Counted from the first letter of the stretch, positions 45,813 to 55,001 are shown. The stretch: DNA of 64,000 nucleotides from Clostridia bacterium (GCA_014872655.1 WHHJ01000001.1:17404-81403); one strand, 5' to 3'. The notes: generated from the sequence alone by a model not told the origin. A program made the numbers and translations.

Positions 45813-47434
45813 TACAGGTTGTAACTGTAGCTGAGCCGTCCCATCGGCAAGCATTTTCCTGTAATGTAATAGTCGTTGATGTCTTTGATGTGTTCTACGC
45901 TGTCTGCCACTTTAAAATAGATGCAAGGACAGTTTTCGTCAGCGCCGATCATGTCCCGAGGAATCTCAATCTGCATTTGATTTCCTTGTACACTCATTTC
46001 AATGGTTTGATACGTAATTGTGTTGCCGGATTGATTAAGTTTGTCGCAAGAACCCGGCTGCCGGCGATTGATGACATAGGAATAGCTTTCCCAGCCTTGT
46101 TTTTTGGGTTCTCCGGCGCTGATGAATAAGTTCATCCAATTCGGCATATGCTCTTGCGTGATATCCGATTCTGTTTCAATCAAGAAATAAAGATTGTTGA
46201 TGTCGTGGGTGACTTTGACACGCTGAATATTATTTGCGGCAGGATCCGTATGATAGGTGAGTCCTTCTTGTACGGTTTTGCCGTCTCTTTGCGGATTTTT
46301 AAGATTTAGTGCTTCGTAAACGCAGTCGACGTCTTCCCATTGTTCGGCGCCTGCGTGGATATCGATGGTTTTTTGTTTGTTTTGCGATTTTTCTTCCGAT
46401 TGTCCTTTAAATTTCCGGATATTTCGAATCATTTGCAAATAGAAGGCGTCCTGATACCCGCCCCGCATCGGTTCGATATCTCTGGAGTATTCTTCATTAA
46501 AGCAATCAATAAAAACAATATTGCCCTCGTGATAGATCTTTTGGGCGCCCCATTCGTTCCAGCCTGTAATAAAGACGTTTTGAGCGTCTTGCTGCATGGC
46601 GTTATCCCATTGGCTTTGGAAGTTTTGTCCCAGCCGATAACTTTCATGATTTTCATGACCTTGGTGATCGTATCCGCGACCCCAGTTCCCGTCACACAGG
46701 CAAAATCCGCCTTTGCTATGCTGCGCTACAGAAACGCTCATAAATTTCCCGTGCAGTGGTTGGGGAAATACCCATTCCATCCAGGGGAACCCGTTTTCAA
46801 AAAATCCCTCATTCGGCCACTGGGCCTTCCAGATATCAAAGAAGTTTTCGATTTCAGGATCTAACTGACCGGGATCAATACGTCCTACGATCACCGGCCT
46901 TCCGTTCGGCTGATACCATAAATCAGGAAAGAGGTTGGCCTTTTCATAAAAGGCTGCATAGATCGAGGTAATGGTTTGTGCAGAATTGGAATTGGTGTAG
47001 CAGGCAATTTTAGGAACGCGCCAGCCTGCTTTTTGGTACTCGTCCAACACACTCATCAGGTTATAGAGTACTTCCGGGTAAAATAATGCGTTGGTGCAGT
47101 CGGTCATCAAATAGTCAATACCGGCCATGATAAACATTTCTACATGCTTGCGGATGACAAAGAGTTCTTTGCTTTGATAATATCCGTACAGTGGCTGTCC
47201 CCAGTAATGAAAACCCCAAAGAGGACTTTCCTGCGGCCCGCTATGATCCCAAAGTGCCTTGGGATTATGTTCCAATAATTGATCTATATTATAGATTTGA
47301 TTGTCTTGATCTCCCAACCATAAAAAGTAGAACAATCCTACTTCTTTTTGGTTTTTCTCCTCCCCGCATGTCGTAACGACGCGTCCGTATTCGTCAACAC
47401 CGCAGATGCGGTTCATACTCAGATTCTGATCCAT
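45812..47434 (-). CDS. GH99-like/WbsX-like hydrolase with C-terminal CBM9-type domain
   Basis: A 540-residue protein. Residues 30-340 look like the GH99-like/WbsX TIM barrel: FYFLWLGD, WGFHYWGQPLYGYY, GIDYLMTDCTNA, KIACYTNS and NVFITGWNEWG (conserved WNEW-type motif with an acidic residue). Residues 360-540 resemble a CBM9/DOMON-like beta-sandwich (WEDVDCVYEALN, NNLYFLIETESDI). No signal peptide is visible, so it may act in the cytosol, unlike its lipoprotein neighbour. Endomannanase-type activity is only one possibility. A GGAGG SD and its own promoter precede it. Confidence 0.72.
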   Translation of the reverse strand: MDQNLSMNRICGVDEYGRVVTTCGEEKNQKEVGLFYFLWLGDQDNQIYNIDQLLEHNPKALWDHSGPQESPLWGFHYWGQPLYGYYQSKELFVIRKHVEMFIMAGIDYLMTDCTNALFYPEVLYNLMSVLDEYQKAGWRVPKIACYTNSNSAQTITSIYAAFYEKANLFPDLWYQPNGRPVIVGRIDPGQLDPEIENFFDIWKAQWPNEGFFENGFPWMEWVFPQPLHGKFMSVSVAQHSKGGFCLCDGNWGRGYDHQGHENHESYRLGQNFQSQWDNAMQQDAQNVFITGWNEWGAQKIYHEGNIVFIDCFNEEYSRDIEPMRGGYQDAFYLQMIRNIRKFKGQSEEKSQNKQKTIDIHAGAEQWEDVDCVYEALNLKNPQRDGKTVQEGLTYHTDPAANNIQRVKVTHDINNLYFLIETESDITQEHMPNWMNLFISAGEPKKQGWESYSYVINRRQPGSCDKLNQSGNTITYQTIEMSVQGNQMQIEIPRDMIGADENCPCIYFKVADSVEHIKDINDYYITGKCLPMGRLSYSYNL

Positions 47435-47467
47435 TTATATCCTCCTCATGGGTAAAATACCTTTTTT

Positions 47468-47496
47468 ATTGTACATGATAACTTATAAAAAAGCAA
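47468..47496 (-). promoter_or_regulatory. Promoter of the GH99-like gene
   Basis: Minus strand TTGCTT (47491-47496), 17-base spacer, TACAAT (47468-47473), giving a leader of about 27 bases. Confidence 0.65.
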
Positions 47497-47627
47497 GAGT
47501 TTTTTATTTTTTTTCTAAAAATCTTTGGGAACTCGGTTATAAGGCTATCAGGGGTGTCAAAAACGTGTATTTGAGAACGAAAAATGCGTTTTAATAAAAA
47601 AAATGTATACAAATTGTGATTTTGCCA

Positions 47628-47656
47628 TTGACATTTATCACAATTTGTGATATAAT
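47628..47656 (+). promoter_or_regulatory. Sigma-A-type promoter with a palindromic operator in its spacer
   Basis: TTGACA (47628-47633), 17-base spacer, TATAAT (47651-47656). The spacer holds the perfect palindrome TATCACAATTTGTGATA (47636-47652), which overlaps the -10 box. Further half-sites lie at 47614-47620 (TTGTGAT), 47661-47666 (TCACAA) and 47677-47683 (ATCACAA). This suggests repression by an unidentified dimeric regulator. Confidence 0.75.
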
Positions 47657-47744
47657 AATCTCACAAAAGGAAGAATATCACAACCAAAACCGGAATACAT
47701 ATTATCGGAAAGGTTGTTTTCATAAAAGAAAGGCGGTATAAAAG

Positions 47745-48098
47745 ATGACCGGAGAACTTTGCAATTATCAATCTTATCATAAAAATACAGGATTTGATTT
47801 TTCGGATGACGTCCGCGGTCGCTGGACCGGGATGAAGAGAGATGCTCACAAAGCGGTTCGGCGGACTGCCGTTCATGCAGCTCGTGCCGCTAAGAAGTGT
47901 CCTCAAAAGGTAGACGGGATGTCTGCTTGGGTTGGGGCTGCAGCAGTGGGGCTGGTTGTCTTTTTGATTTGCGGTCTTTTTTGCGCGGCAGGCAGAGGGT
48001 TTAACGGCGGTATCGGCGGAGAAGCGATTCTGGCTGCTGGCATTGCTTGCGGCGTCCGGTTTGGTTATGCCAAACTGCGTAAGCGGTTCTGTAAATAA
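47745..48098 (+). CDS. Small orphan membrane protein
   Basis: A 117-residue protein with a hydrophilic N-terminus, a strongly basic helix-like segment (residues 30-55, with KRDAHKAVRRTAVHAARAAK) and one or two hydrophobic helices (about 62-80 and 90-103), ending in a basic tail. No family is recognised. It has its own tightly arranged promoter-operator and a strong terminator, so it is a monocistronic, regulated gene. A SD-like AAAGGCGG precedes the ATG by about 11 bases. Confidence 0.65.
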   Translation: MTGELCNYQSYHKNTGFDFSDDVRGRWTGMKRDAHKAVRRTAVHAARAAKKCPQKVDGMSAWVGAAAVGLVVFLICGLFCAAGRGFNGGIGGEAILAAGIACGVRFGYAKLRKRFCK

Positions 48099-48154
48099 AA
48101 TAGCGTTCTGTTTCTTATTTTATTTTTATTCCCACCATATTTTGCCAATAGGCA

Positions 48155-48197
48155 AAACAAAGCGAGGTCTTTTGCGAAAGACCTCGCTTTGTTTATC
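48155..48197. terminator. Strong bidirectional terminator between the orphan gene and alr
   Basis: An 18-bp perfect stem (48155-48172 with 48177-48194) with a 4-base loop; core AGCGAGGTC/GACCTCGCT flanked by A and T runs on both strands. Confidence 0.92.
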
Positions 48198-48226
48198 AAA
48201 CATACAAATGGTAAAAAAGATTGTCG

Positions 48227-49405
48227 TTATAAAATAGAAGAATAACATTCCGTTTCTTGTCCCTGACGGAAATATACACGGGGGACGCGCTTCCCGATCA
48301 GACAGGGGACTTCGTAGTTAATCGTATGCATTTTATCCGCAATTTCATCGGCGGTGATTTGCTCTGTTCCGTCTGTCCCGATTAAAGTAACCGGTTCGCC
48401 CCGCTGAACCGAGGGCAATTCGGAAACGTCGATCATGCACTGATCCATGCAGATTCTGCCAATAATATTGGCACGCTGCCCGCGGATCAACACTTGCCCG
48501 GTATTGGATAAAAGACGGGAATATCCGTCTGCATAGCCTACTGGAAGGGTCGCGATGGTCATCTTCTTTTTCGCGGTAAATGTCCGCCCGTAACTAACGG
48601 TGGTTCCCGGCGCAATTTGGTGAACTTGTGAGACCACGGTCTTCAGTGTTAACGCCGGACGAAGCCCAATGTCCTTTGTTTGCGGGTCGGGTTTGAGTCC
48701 GTATAAGATGATTCCCGGGCGCACCATATCCAGGTGCATTTGGGGATGGTTGATGATTCCTGCAGAGTTGCATACGTGGCGGGACCGAAATGAAACATTT
48801 TGGGCGGCAAGCTGTTCGGTTACTTTACAAAAATGATCAAATTGCTCTCCGGTAAAAGCATTCTCTGGTTGATCCGAACAAGCAAAATGAGTAAAAATCC
48901 CGTCAAAAATCAGGTGGTCCGAAAATTCCCGGTACATTTGTGCAATCTGTTGCACGGTTGCCGAGATACTGCAATCATCTTGAGCAGAAAAGCCTAGCCG
49001 CGACATTCCGGTGTCTAATTTGATATGTACACGCAGCGGTTTTTTCATTTTTTGAGCATATTCATACAGTTGCTGTGCATATTCATAAGAAAATACGGTT
49101 TGAATCGCATTGCATGCCAATAAATCTTCTGTATATTGCGGGGGCGTATATCCCAAAATCAGGCAATCCTTTTGGATTCCTTGTTCGTATAATTGGATCA
49201 CTTCATCAATTTCCGATAGGGCAAACATCCCCACATACGGTGTTAGAGTTCGGGCAATCACCGGTGCGCCGTGTCCGTACGCGTCGGCTTTGATCACGCC
49301 GATAGACTGTGCTCCGTTTTTTAACAGACTGTTGATTTGGATGATGTTGTGCTCGATGGCGTCCAAATCGATTTCCGCCCAAGTGCGGCGATGATTTTTT
49401 AGCAT
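48227..49405 (-). CDS. alr: Alanine racemase
   Basis: A 392-residue PLP enzyme making D-alanine for peptidoglycan. The PLP lysine is in VIKADAYGHG, the second catalytic base Tyr is in VSYGRTFTAKK, and GRICMDQCMIDVS near the C-terminal beta domain is typical. The frame is open to 49441, but the ATG at 49405 gives the standard start (NHRRTWAEIDLDAIEHN), with AAAGGA upstream. It is the last gene of the pheS-to-alr minus-strand series. Confidence 0.95.
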   Translation of the reverse strand: MLKNHRRTWAEIDLDAIEHNIIQINSLLKNGAQSIGVIKADAYGHGAPVIARTLTPYVGMFALSEIDEVIQLYEQGIQKDCLILGYTPPQYTEDLLACNAIQTVFSYEYAQQLYEYAQKMKKPLRVHIKLDTGMSRLGFSAQDDCSISATVQQIAQMYREFSDHLIFDGIFTHFACSDQPENAFTGEQFDHFCKVTEQLAAQNVSFRSRHVCNSAGIINHPQMHLDMVRPGIILYGLKPDPQTKDIGLRPALTLKTVVSQVHQIAPGTTVSYGRTFTAKKKMTIATLPVGYADGYSRLLSNTGQVLIRGQRANIIGRICMDQCMIDVSELPSVQRGEPVTLIGTDGTEQITADEIADKMHTINYEVPCLIGKRVPRVYFRQGQETECYSSIL

Positions 49406-49424
49406 AAAAAAGAATGTCCTTTCT

Positions 49425-49898
49425 TTACTCGAAATATACAACGGTATTGTGATATTCGAGTTTTTGAGGTTCTACCGTGTTTTTGTCTAAGGTCAGACAA
49501 AACGGCGCAAGATATTCGCCGCTGAGCTGAATGGTTTTGTCCTGTGTTTGAGTTTTGGTTTTGATATCCTTTGTCATAATTTTATACAAGACTTCTCCCA
49601 GTATAAAAACAGAATTTTCTTCAAACAGTACATCAGACTGGATTTTTAGCCCGTCAAACTGTATGGTTCGCGTTTCGATATCTACTGTGACCGGTTTGGT
49701 CAGAACCCCGGAAGAATCTGTGACGGTTAATGTTTTGGGAGTGAAGGTCAACGTATAATCTTCCGTATGGGCGGAGTAGGTATAATCTGTTTTGAGTTCG
49801 AACCGAGAAGACTCGGAGAGGTCTGTTTCTTTTTCGCATCCTGTTCCCGTAACAAGCAGCAGAATCGATAAAGCTGCCATCAAAAACATTTTGCGCAT
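49425..49898 (-). CDS. Hypothetical lipoprotein between nnr and alr
   Basis: A 157-residue secreted protein with a lipobox ending in GTGC (Cys21). The mature part is Thr-rich and beta-type (YTLTFTPKTLTVTD, IQFDGLKIQSDVLF). No family is recognised. In bacilli the sporulation lipoprotein YdcC lies between acpS and alr, and this gene takes a similar place, but it is far shorter and I see no clear likeness. The start of alr lies 20 bases downstream of its stop. Confidence 0.72.
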   Translation of the reverse strand: MRKMFLMAALSILLLVTGTGCEKETDLSESSRFELKTDYTYSAHTEDYTLTFTPKTLTVTDSSGVLTKPVTVDIETRTIQFDGLKIQSDVLFEENSVFILGEVLYKIMTKDIKTKTQTQDKTIQLSGEYLAPFCLTLDKNTVEPQKLEYHNTVVYFE

Positions 49899-49907
49899 GG
49901 GTGCCCT

Positions 49908-51377
49908 CTATTTCATTAGATTACCGATTTCCCCGGGCAAATCTGTCGGCAGCATTTGAGCTGCGCTGAATCCTTTTTTCAGTAAGGAGTCGGCAGCTTT
50001 TCCATGCAGGTACACGCCGAGTGCCGCTGCATCCAAGGCCGGATAACCTTGAGCCAGCAGGCTGCCAATTACCCCGGCCAAAACATCGCCGCTGCCGCCT
50101 TTTGCAAGACCGCTGTTTCCGGATGTGTTGATATAAGTAATTCCGGAAGGCGACGCGATAACGGTATGATGTCCTTTTAATACCACCGTGACTCCGTACT
50201 CTGCGGCAAAAGACCTTGCAGTTCCGATGCGATCCGCTTCGACTGCGGCAACATCCTTTCCGATGAGCCGAGCCATTTCAAGCGGGTGGGGGGTAATGAC
50301 TGCGCAGGAAAATTCGTGCAATATATGCATATGTTTTTTTTCACTCAGATATGTCAGCGCATCCGCGTCAATTACGCAAGGAAGATCTGTTTTTGCATAC
50401 TTTTTGATTACGCGTGCCTTCTTGCCCAGACCGCATCCGATCACCGCGGCTGTTGCTTTAGTTTTCTGGGTTCGGTTGACAAAGACCGGTTCACATAAGT
50501 GGGTTTGCAGAATGCGGCGTGTCTTTTTGTCTGAGGCCATATAAACCAGTCCGACTCCGCTGCGGAGTGCGCCTTTTGCTGCCATCACCGCAGCTCCAGT
50601 CATCTTTTTGCTTCCGCAGACCAGTTGAACGGCGCCGAAAGACCCTTTGTGCGTATTTTCGCCGCGAGGTTTTAATTTTTGTTTTAGTAAGCGGTCATCC
50701 GTAGCAAATAGGTAAGGTTTTTGTGCCTGAATCGCTTGTCCCGGCATGCCGATAGAGGCTTTGACGATTTTACCGGCCAGTTGTTTGCCTGGTTGTAAAA
50801 AGCAAAACGGTTTATAAGCGGCAAAGGTCACGGTAACATCTGCTCGGACCGCATTTTCACAGGCTGCGCCGGTATTGCAATCCACACCGCTGGGCACATC
50901 GCAGGCAATTGTATATTTTTCGCGTGCCGCGATCGATAGCGCCGCGGATGTTCGGTCTAATTTTCCATGAAAACCTGTTCCGAACATACAGTCCACTACC
51001 ATTTGAGCCCGGCGAATCTGCTTTTTGGCTTCAGCCAGTCCCTTTTCGGAAACCGAATAAACCAGATTTTTATCTAATTTTTCATACATGGTTCTGGCGT
51101 CTTTAGAGGTAGGAAGCCCTCCGACGGCTAAAACCAGAACTTCTTTGTTTTCGTTTTTCAGCAGGCGCGCCAGCGCATATCCGTCTCCGCCGTTGTTGCC
51201 TTTCCCAGCTAGAATGACGGTCAGTCCGGACTTTCCCGTATCCAAACATTCTTTTTTTAACGCTTTTGCCGCTTGTTCCATCAGTTGCAGAGAGGGAACT
51301 TTTAATGTTTTTATAGCATATCTGTCACAGGCACGCATTTGTTCGGCGGTGAGAATCGGAGTTGCGTATTTATCCAT
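49908..51377 (-). CDS. nnr: Bifunctional NAD(P)H-hydrate repair enzyme (epimerase/ADP-dependent dehydratase)
   Basis: A 489-residue fusion. The N-terminal YjeF epimerase domain (about 1-210) shows LAGKGNNGGDGYALARLL and DCMFGTGFHGKL. The C-terminal carbohydrate-kinase-like dehydratase domain (about 215-489) shows KGSFGAVQLVCGS and the Gly-rich catalytic loop KGGSGDVLAGVIG with its Asp. It repairs damaged, hydrated NADH and NADPH. It lies 4 bases after acpS, a common neighbour in Firmicutes. Confidence 0.94.
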   Translation of the reverse strand: MDKYATPILTAEQMRACDRYAIKTLKVPSLQLMEQAAKALKKECLDTGKSGLTVILAGKGNNGGDGYALARLLKNENKEVLVLAVGGLPTSKDARTMYEKLDKNLVYSVSEKGLAEAKKQIRRAQMVVDCMFGTGFHGKLDRTSAALSIAAREKYTIACDVPSGVDCNTGAACENAVRADVTVTFAAYKPFCFLQPGKQLAGKIVKASIGMPGQAIQAQKPYLFATDDRLLKQKLKPRGENTHKGSFGAVQLVCGSKKMTGAAVMAAKGALRSGVGLVYMASDKKTRRILQTHLCEPVFVNRTQKTKATAAVIGCGLGKKARVIKKYAKTDLPCVIDADALTYLSEKKHMHILHEFSCAVITPHPLEMARLIGKDVAAVEADRIGTARSFAAEYGVTVVLKGHHTVIASPSGITYINTSGNSGLAKGGSGDVLAGVIGSLLAQGYPALDAAALGVYLHGKAADSLLKKGFSAAQMLPTDLPGEIGNLMK

Positions 51378-51381
51378 AAAA

Positions 51382-51753
51382 TTAGTCCTCCTGCATCGCG
51401 ATTACCACTGCCGCTGCCGTGGTATGGGTATGGGTCAGCGTAATTTCAAATTTCAATTTTTGATATTGTTTTTCGGCGTCTCCATGCAGCTCGATGTACG
51501 GTTTTCCCAGCTCGTCGCGCAGAATGGCGATCTCTGACATCTTCAGCCCTCGAAACCCGGTTCCGATCGCTTTGGAAAAGGCCTCTTTTCCACTAAAGTT
51601 AGCCGCGGCCGTCTGAGCTGCCTGAACACCTTTGGCTGCAATCAATTCCTGTTCTTTTGCGGCATAACATTTTTTCAGAAACGCTTCTTTTTGGATCAAG
51701 TCCGAAAACCGGTCAATTTCTGTTAAATCTAACCCGATTCCAACAATGCGCAT
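51382..51753 (-). CDS. acpS: Holo-[acyl-carrier-protein] synthase
   Basis: A 123-residue phosphopantetheinyl transferase. The metal-binding motif GIGLDLTEIDRF at the N-terminus and NFSGKEAFSKAIGTGFRG near residue 53 are the AcpS signatures. It attaches 4'-phosphopantetheine to ACP for fatty-acid synthesis. It starts 1 base after the preceding membrane-protein gene and ends 4 bases before nnr. Confidence 0.94.
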   Translation of the reverse strand: MRIVGIGLDLTEIDRFSDLIQKEAFLKKCYAAKEQELIAAKGVQAAQTAAANFSGKEAFSKAIGTGFRGLKMSEIAILRDELGKPYIELHGDAEKQYQKLKFEITLTHTHTTAAAVVIAMQED

Positions 51754-51754
51754 T

Positions 51755-52285
51755 TTATCGTACCTGCAGGTGCCGGGTATACTTTTTTAAGTCTTCCAAA
51801 ATGCGTTCTTCAGGCTCAAACAACACCAGCGTCAACCCTTTAGTCGGGTGTTTCAATACAGCGTAGTATACCGTTGCGTCCGTATTCGAAGTAACGTCCA
51901 CTTTGCAGTCAAACTGCCGGTGCGACAGTTTTTCCCGAACACTTTCCGAATAAGGCCCGAACTGTTCAAAGTTTTTAGCGTTAATTGTAATCAGGCGAGA
52001 ACGCATCGTCTGGCTGACAATTTTATCAATATCAATTTCGCCGCTCAAATAGGTATATTCAAATTCGACGTTGAAGTTGATCAAGACTTTTTTATACCCA
52101 AAATAAATAATCGCAAACGCCAGCAGCGCACCGATAAGCGCCCCCAATGCACCGGGGATTGTCATACGGAATCCGATAATAGATGCCGTTCCAAGCAGTA
52201 GAATCGCCACAATCGTAAGTACTTGTAACACGGCTGTTTTGACTGTTTTCTTTCGCTTGTAAAGTTGTTCTATGACAAAATCCAT
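51755..52285 (-). CDS. Small membrane protein of unknown function
   Basis: A 176-residue protein with two adjacent N-terminal helices (about 17-38 and 41-58), followed by a cytosolic-looking alpha/beta domain (FNVEFEYTYLSGEIDIDKI, LTLVLFEPEERILEDLKKY). The longer frame begins at 52333, but GGAGGACAAA before the ATG at 52285 decides the start. The two-helix hairpin plus soluble domain recalls uncharacterised Clostridia membrane proteins next to acpS. No function can be given. Confidence 0.75.
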   Translation of the reverse strand: MDFVIEQLYKRKKTVKTAVLQVLTIVAILLLGTASIIGFRMTIPGALGALIGALLAFAIIYFGYKKVLINFNVEFEYTYLSGEIDIDKIVSQTMRSRLITINAKNFEQFGPYSESVREKLSHRQFDCKVDVTSNTDATVYYAVLKHPTKGLTLVLFEPEERILEDLKKYTRHLQVR

Positions 52286-52338
52286 TTTGTCCTCCAATAT
52301 CAATGCACAGATATTGTTTAGATACCTGTGCATGGTTG

Positions 52339-52602
52339 TCAGCTGTTTAAATATTCACGCACAAGCGTTTGCAGCAATTCGTCTCGGTCGATTTTTCGAA
52401 TCAGACTGCGTGCGTTTTTGTGGTTTGTGATGTAGCCGGGATCTTCCGACAATAGATAACCCACAATTTGATTGAGCGGGTCATATCCCTTTTCAACAAG
52501 GGCATCATAAACCTGGGTTAAAATTTTTCTCATCTCTGCGTCTTTACTGTTTTTTAAACTAAATGTCATGGTAGAATCCATGCTGTTGATGTTGTCGTTC
52601 AT
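52339..52602 (-). CDS. ireB: IreB-family regulatory phosphoprotein (UPF0297)
   Basis: An 87-residue protein with the family core FSLKNSKDAEMRKILTQVYD, GYDPLNQIVGYLLSEDPGYI and NARSLIRKIDRDELLQTLVR. In Enterococcus faecalis IreB is phosphorylated on N-terminal threonines by the Ser/Thr kinase IreK and modulates cephalosporin resistance (family knowledge). Here Thr residues lie in the matching N-terminal stretch (MDSTMTFS). It lies 17 bases after pheT. Confidence 0.93.
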   Translation of the reverse strand: MNDNINSMDSTMTFSLKNSKDAEMRKILTQVYDALVEKGYDPLNQIVGYLLSEDPGYITNHKNARSLIRKIDRDELLQTLVREYLNS

Positions 52603-52619
52603 TTATCCGGCCTCCTTTT

Positions 52620-55001
52620 TTATTTTCTCAGTTGTATGTCGTCTTTTTCTAATCCGGTTAAAATTTGAGTCATAATCGAATCGATTTCTTCATCTGCCAG
52701 CGTATGATCCGCGCTTCGGAGACTGAGAGAATAAGCAATGCTCTTTTTCCCGTCGCCGACCTGTGAGCCGCGGTATACATCAAATACGCGGATACTTTCT
52801 AATTCTTTGCCTGCATATTTTTTGATTTTTGCTTCGATATCTCCGGAATAGATCTCTTCAGCGCAAACCAATGCCAGATCTCGGTTTACTGCCGGGTATT
52901 TGGGGATTGGTTTATATTCTGTTTTTGCCGAATGGTATTGATAAAGTGCTTGAAGTGGCAATTCTATCAAATAAACCGGAACATCGATCTCGTAATTCTT
53001 TTGCACGGTCGGATGAACCTGTCCCAAAATACCTAACAACCGATTTCCGCTGTAAACTTCGGCACATCTGCCCGGATGATAGTAGGATGGGGGCGTTTGC
53101 GGTGCTTTGTAGGAAATGTTCCGAATATGCAATTCGGATAAAACGGCATCTACTTGGCCTTTGACAGAGAAGAAATCTGCCTGTTTGCCGTACAATCCCG
53201 CCGTGATGATTTTGGGCTCGCGGGGAAGTTCCTTTTCATCTTCCTGTTTCAGATACACCGTTGCCATTTCATATAATGCCACATTTTCAGCACGATATGA
53301 GAAATTACGCGCCAATACTTCCAACATGCTCGGAACGGCCGTCGTTCGCATCACAGACGTATCTTCTCCGAGCGGATTTTGAATTTTTAAGAAGTTGCGC
53401 AGTTCCGAATCTTGAGCAAGCAGCAATTTGTCGTAAACCTTCGGGCTGATGAAGGAGAAGGTCATCGCTTCGCTGAAACCACAGGAACGGAAAAGTACGC
53501 CCACTTTGCGCTCAAATTGTTGTTCGGCGGTCAGACCTTCCGGCTCAACCAGCCCCTTAAAACTTTCTGACGGAATACGGTCATATCCGTAAAACCGTGC
53601 GACTTCCTCCGAAAGGTCATATTTGTTTTCGATATCCATTCGGAAAGAGGGAACCAGGACCGTGTCGTCTTGGATGCCAAATCCCAGTTGCAGCAAAATC
53701 TGTTTCATCTGTTCAGCGGTCGCTTCAATGCCTAAATGCCGATTAATCCAATCCGCTTCTAACGCAATCTTTTTCTGTTCTTTGTTGCTGTAGTCTAAGT
53801 CGATACTGTTTTTGGAAACTTTCCCGGCGCCGAGCATCTCTACCAATTGGCAAGCTCGATCTAATGCCTGCATGGTTTGTCCCGGATCCAAGCGTTTTTC
53901 AAACAGGGAAGAGGCGTCTGTGCGCATTCCCAGTTGTTTTGCTCCTCGACGGATTGTGGTGCCGTCAAAATTGGCCGACTCAAAAACAACCGTTTTGGTG
54001 TCGGGCTTAATCTCGCTGTTTTCTCCGCCCATGATGCCGGCAAGGCCAACGGCTCTGCATGCATCTGCAATGACCAGAATGTTATCGGTGCAGGTGTGCT
54101 GCTTGCCGTCCAGCGTCACAACCTGTTCTCCGTTTTGAGCACGGCGAACGACGATCTTGCCTCCTGTAATGCATTCGTAGTCGAAAGCATGCATCGGCTG
54201 ACCATATTCTAACATCACGTAATTGGTGATATCTACAATATTGTTGATCGAACGGATGCCGTTTGCACGTAGCCGCTCTACCATCCAGGACGGGGACGGC
54301 CCGATTTGAATGTCTGTAACAACACGGGCGCTGTAGCGCTGGCAAAGGTCCCGATCTTGAATTTCTACTTGCAAATAATCATGGATGTCTGCACCGTTTC
54401 CCTGTACTTGAGGTGTTTCAAGATGCAGCGGCTTTTGAAATGTTGCAGCGGCTTCTCGGGCAATGCCGATCATAGACAAGCAGTCCGAGCGATTGGTTGC
54501 AATATCCGCTACAAATACGCAGTCATCCAAGCCCAGCACTTTGCAGACATCGGTTCCGGGAACCCCGTCTTTTAAAATTAAAATACCGTCTTCGATAGCA
54601 TCCGGATAATCTGCCGCTGTAATACCCAGCTCCGATACAGAACACATCATTCCGCACGATTCCACTCCGCGCAGTTTTCCTTTTTTGATGTGAGTTCCGC
54701 CCGGTAAATCTGCTCCGTCTTTGGCAACGGGAACCAAAGCCCCTTCAAATACATTTTTGGCCCCGGTCACAATCTGAACCGGTTCTTCCATGCCGACGTC
54801 TACCGAGCAAACAACCAATTTATCTGCATTTTCATGCGGTTTGACAGACAAGATTTTGCCCACAACGACGTTCCGGATTTCATCAGAAGGTTTTGTATAA
54901 CCTGTTACTTCTGTTCCGGTCATACACATCTGATGAACAAATGTTTTTTCGTCTACATCTACGGGCGTAAATTGTTGTAACCATTTATAAGAAATATTCA
55001 T
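52620..55001 (-). CDS. pheT: Phenylalanine-tRNA ligase beta subunit
   Basis: A 793-residue subunit with the full bacterial domain order: EMAP-like tRNA-binding domain (VVGKILSVKPHENADKLVVC near 46), B3/B4 editing domain (ARVVTDIQIGPSPSWMVERL near 220, GQPMHAFDYE), B5 domain, catalytic-like core and a C-terminal anticodon-binding FDX-ACB domain (PKYPAVNRDLALVCAEEI near 700). It works as an alpha2-beta2 complex with PheS, which is encoded 17 bases upstream but appears frameshifted. Confidence 0.96.
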   Translation of the reverse strand: MNISYKWLQQFTPVDVDEKTFVHQMCMTGTEVTGYTKPSDEIRNVVVGKILSVKPHENADKLVVCSVDVGMEEPVQIVTGAKNVFEGALVPVAKDGADLPGGTHIKKGKLRGVESCGMMCSVSELGITAADYPDAIEDGILILKDGVPGTDVCKVLGLDDCVFVADIATNRSDCLSMIGIAREAAATFQKPLHLETPQVQGNGADIHDYLQVEIQDRDLCQRYSARVVTDIQIGPSPSWMVERLRANGIRSINNIVDITNYVMLEYGQPMHAFDYECITGGKIVVRRAQNGEQVVTLDGKQHTCTDNILVIADACRAVGLAGIMGGENSEIKPDTKTVVFESANFDGTTIRRGAKQLGMRTDASSLFEKRLDPGQTMQALDRACQLVEMLGAGKVSKNSIDLDYSNKEQKKIALEADWINRHLGIEATAEQMKQILLQLGFGIQDDTVLVPSFRMDIENKYDLSEEVARFYGYDRIPSESFKGLVEPEGLTAEQQFERKVGVLFRSCGFSEAMTFSFISPKVYDKLLLAQDSELRNFLKIQNPLGEDTSVMRTTAVPSMLEVLARNFSYRAENVALYEMATVYLKQEDEKELPREPKIITAGLYGKQADFFSVKGQVDAVLSELHIRNISYKAPQTPPSYYHPGRCAEVYSGNRLLGILGQVHPTVQKNYEIDVPVYLIELPLQALYQYHSAKTEYKPIPKYPAVNRDLALVCAEEIYSGDIEAKIKKYAGKELESIRVFDVYRGSQVGDGKKSIAYSLSLRSADHTLADEEIDSIMTQILTGLEKDDIQLRK

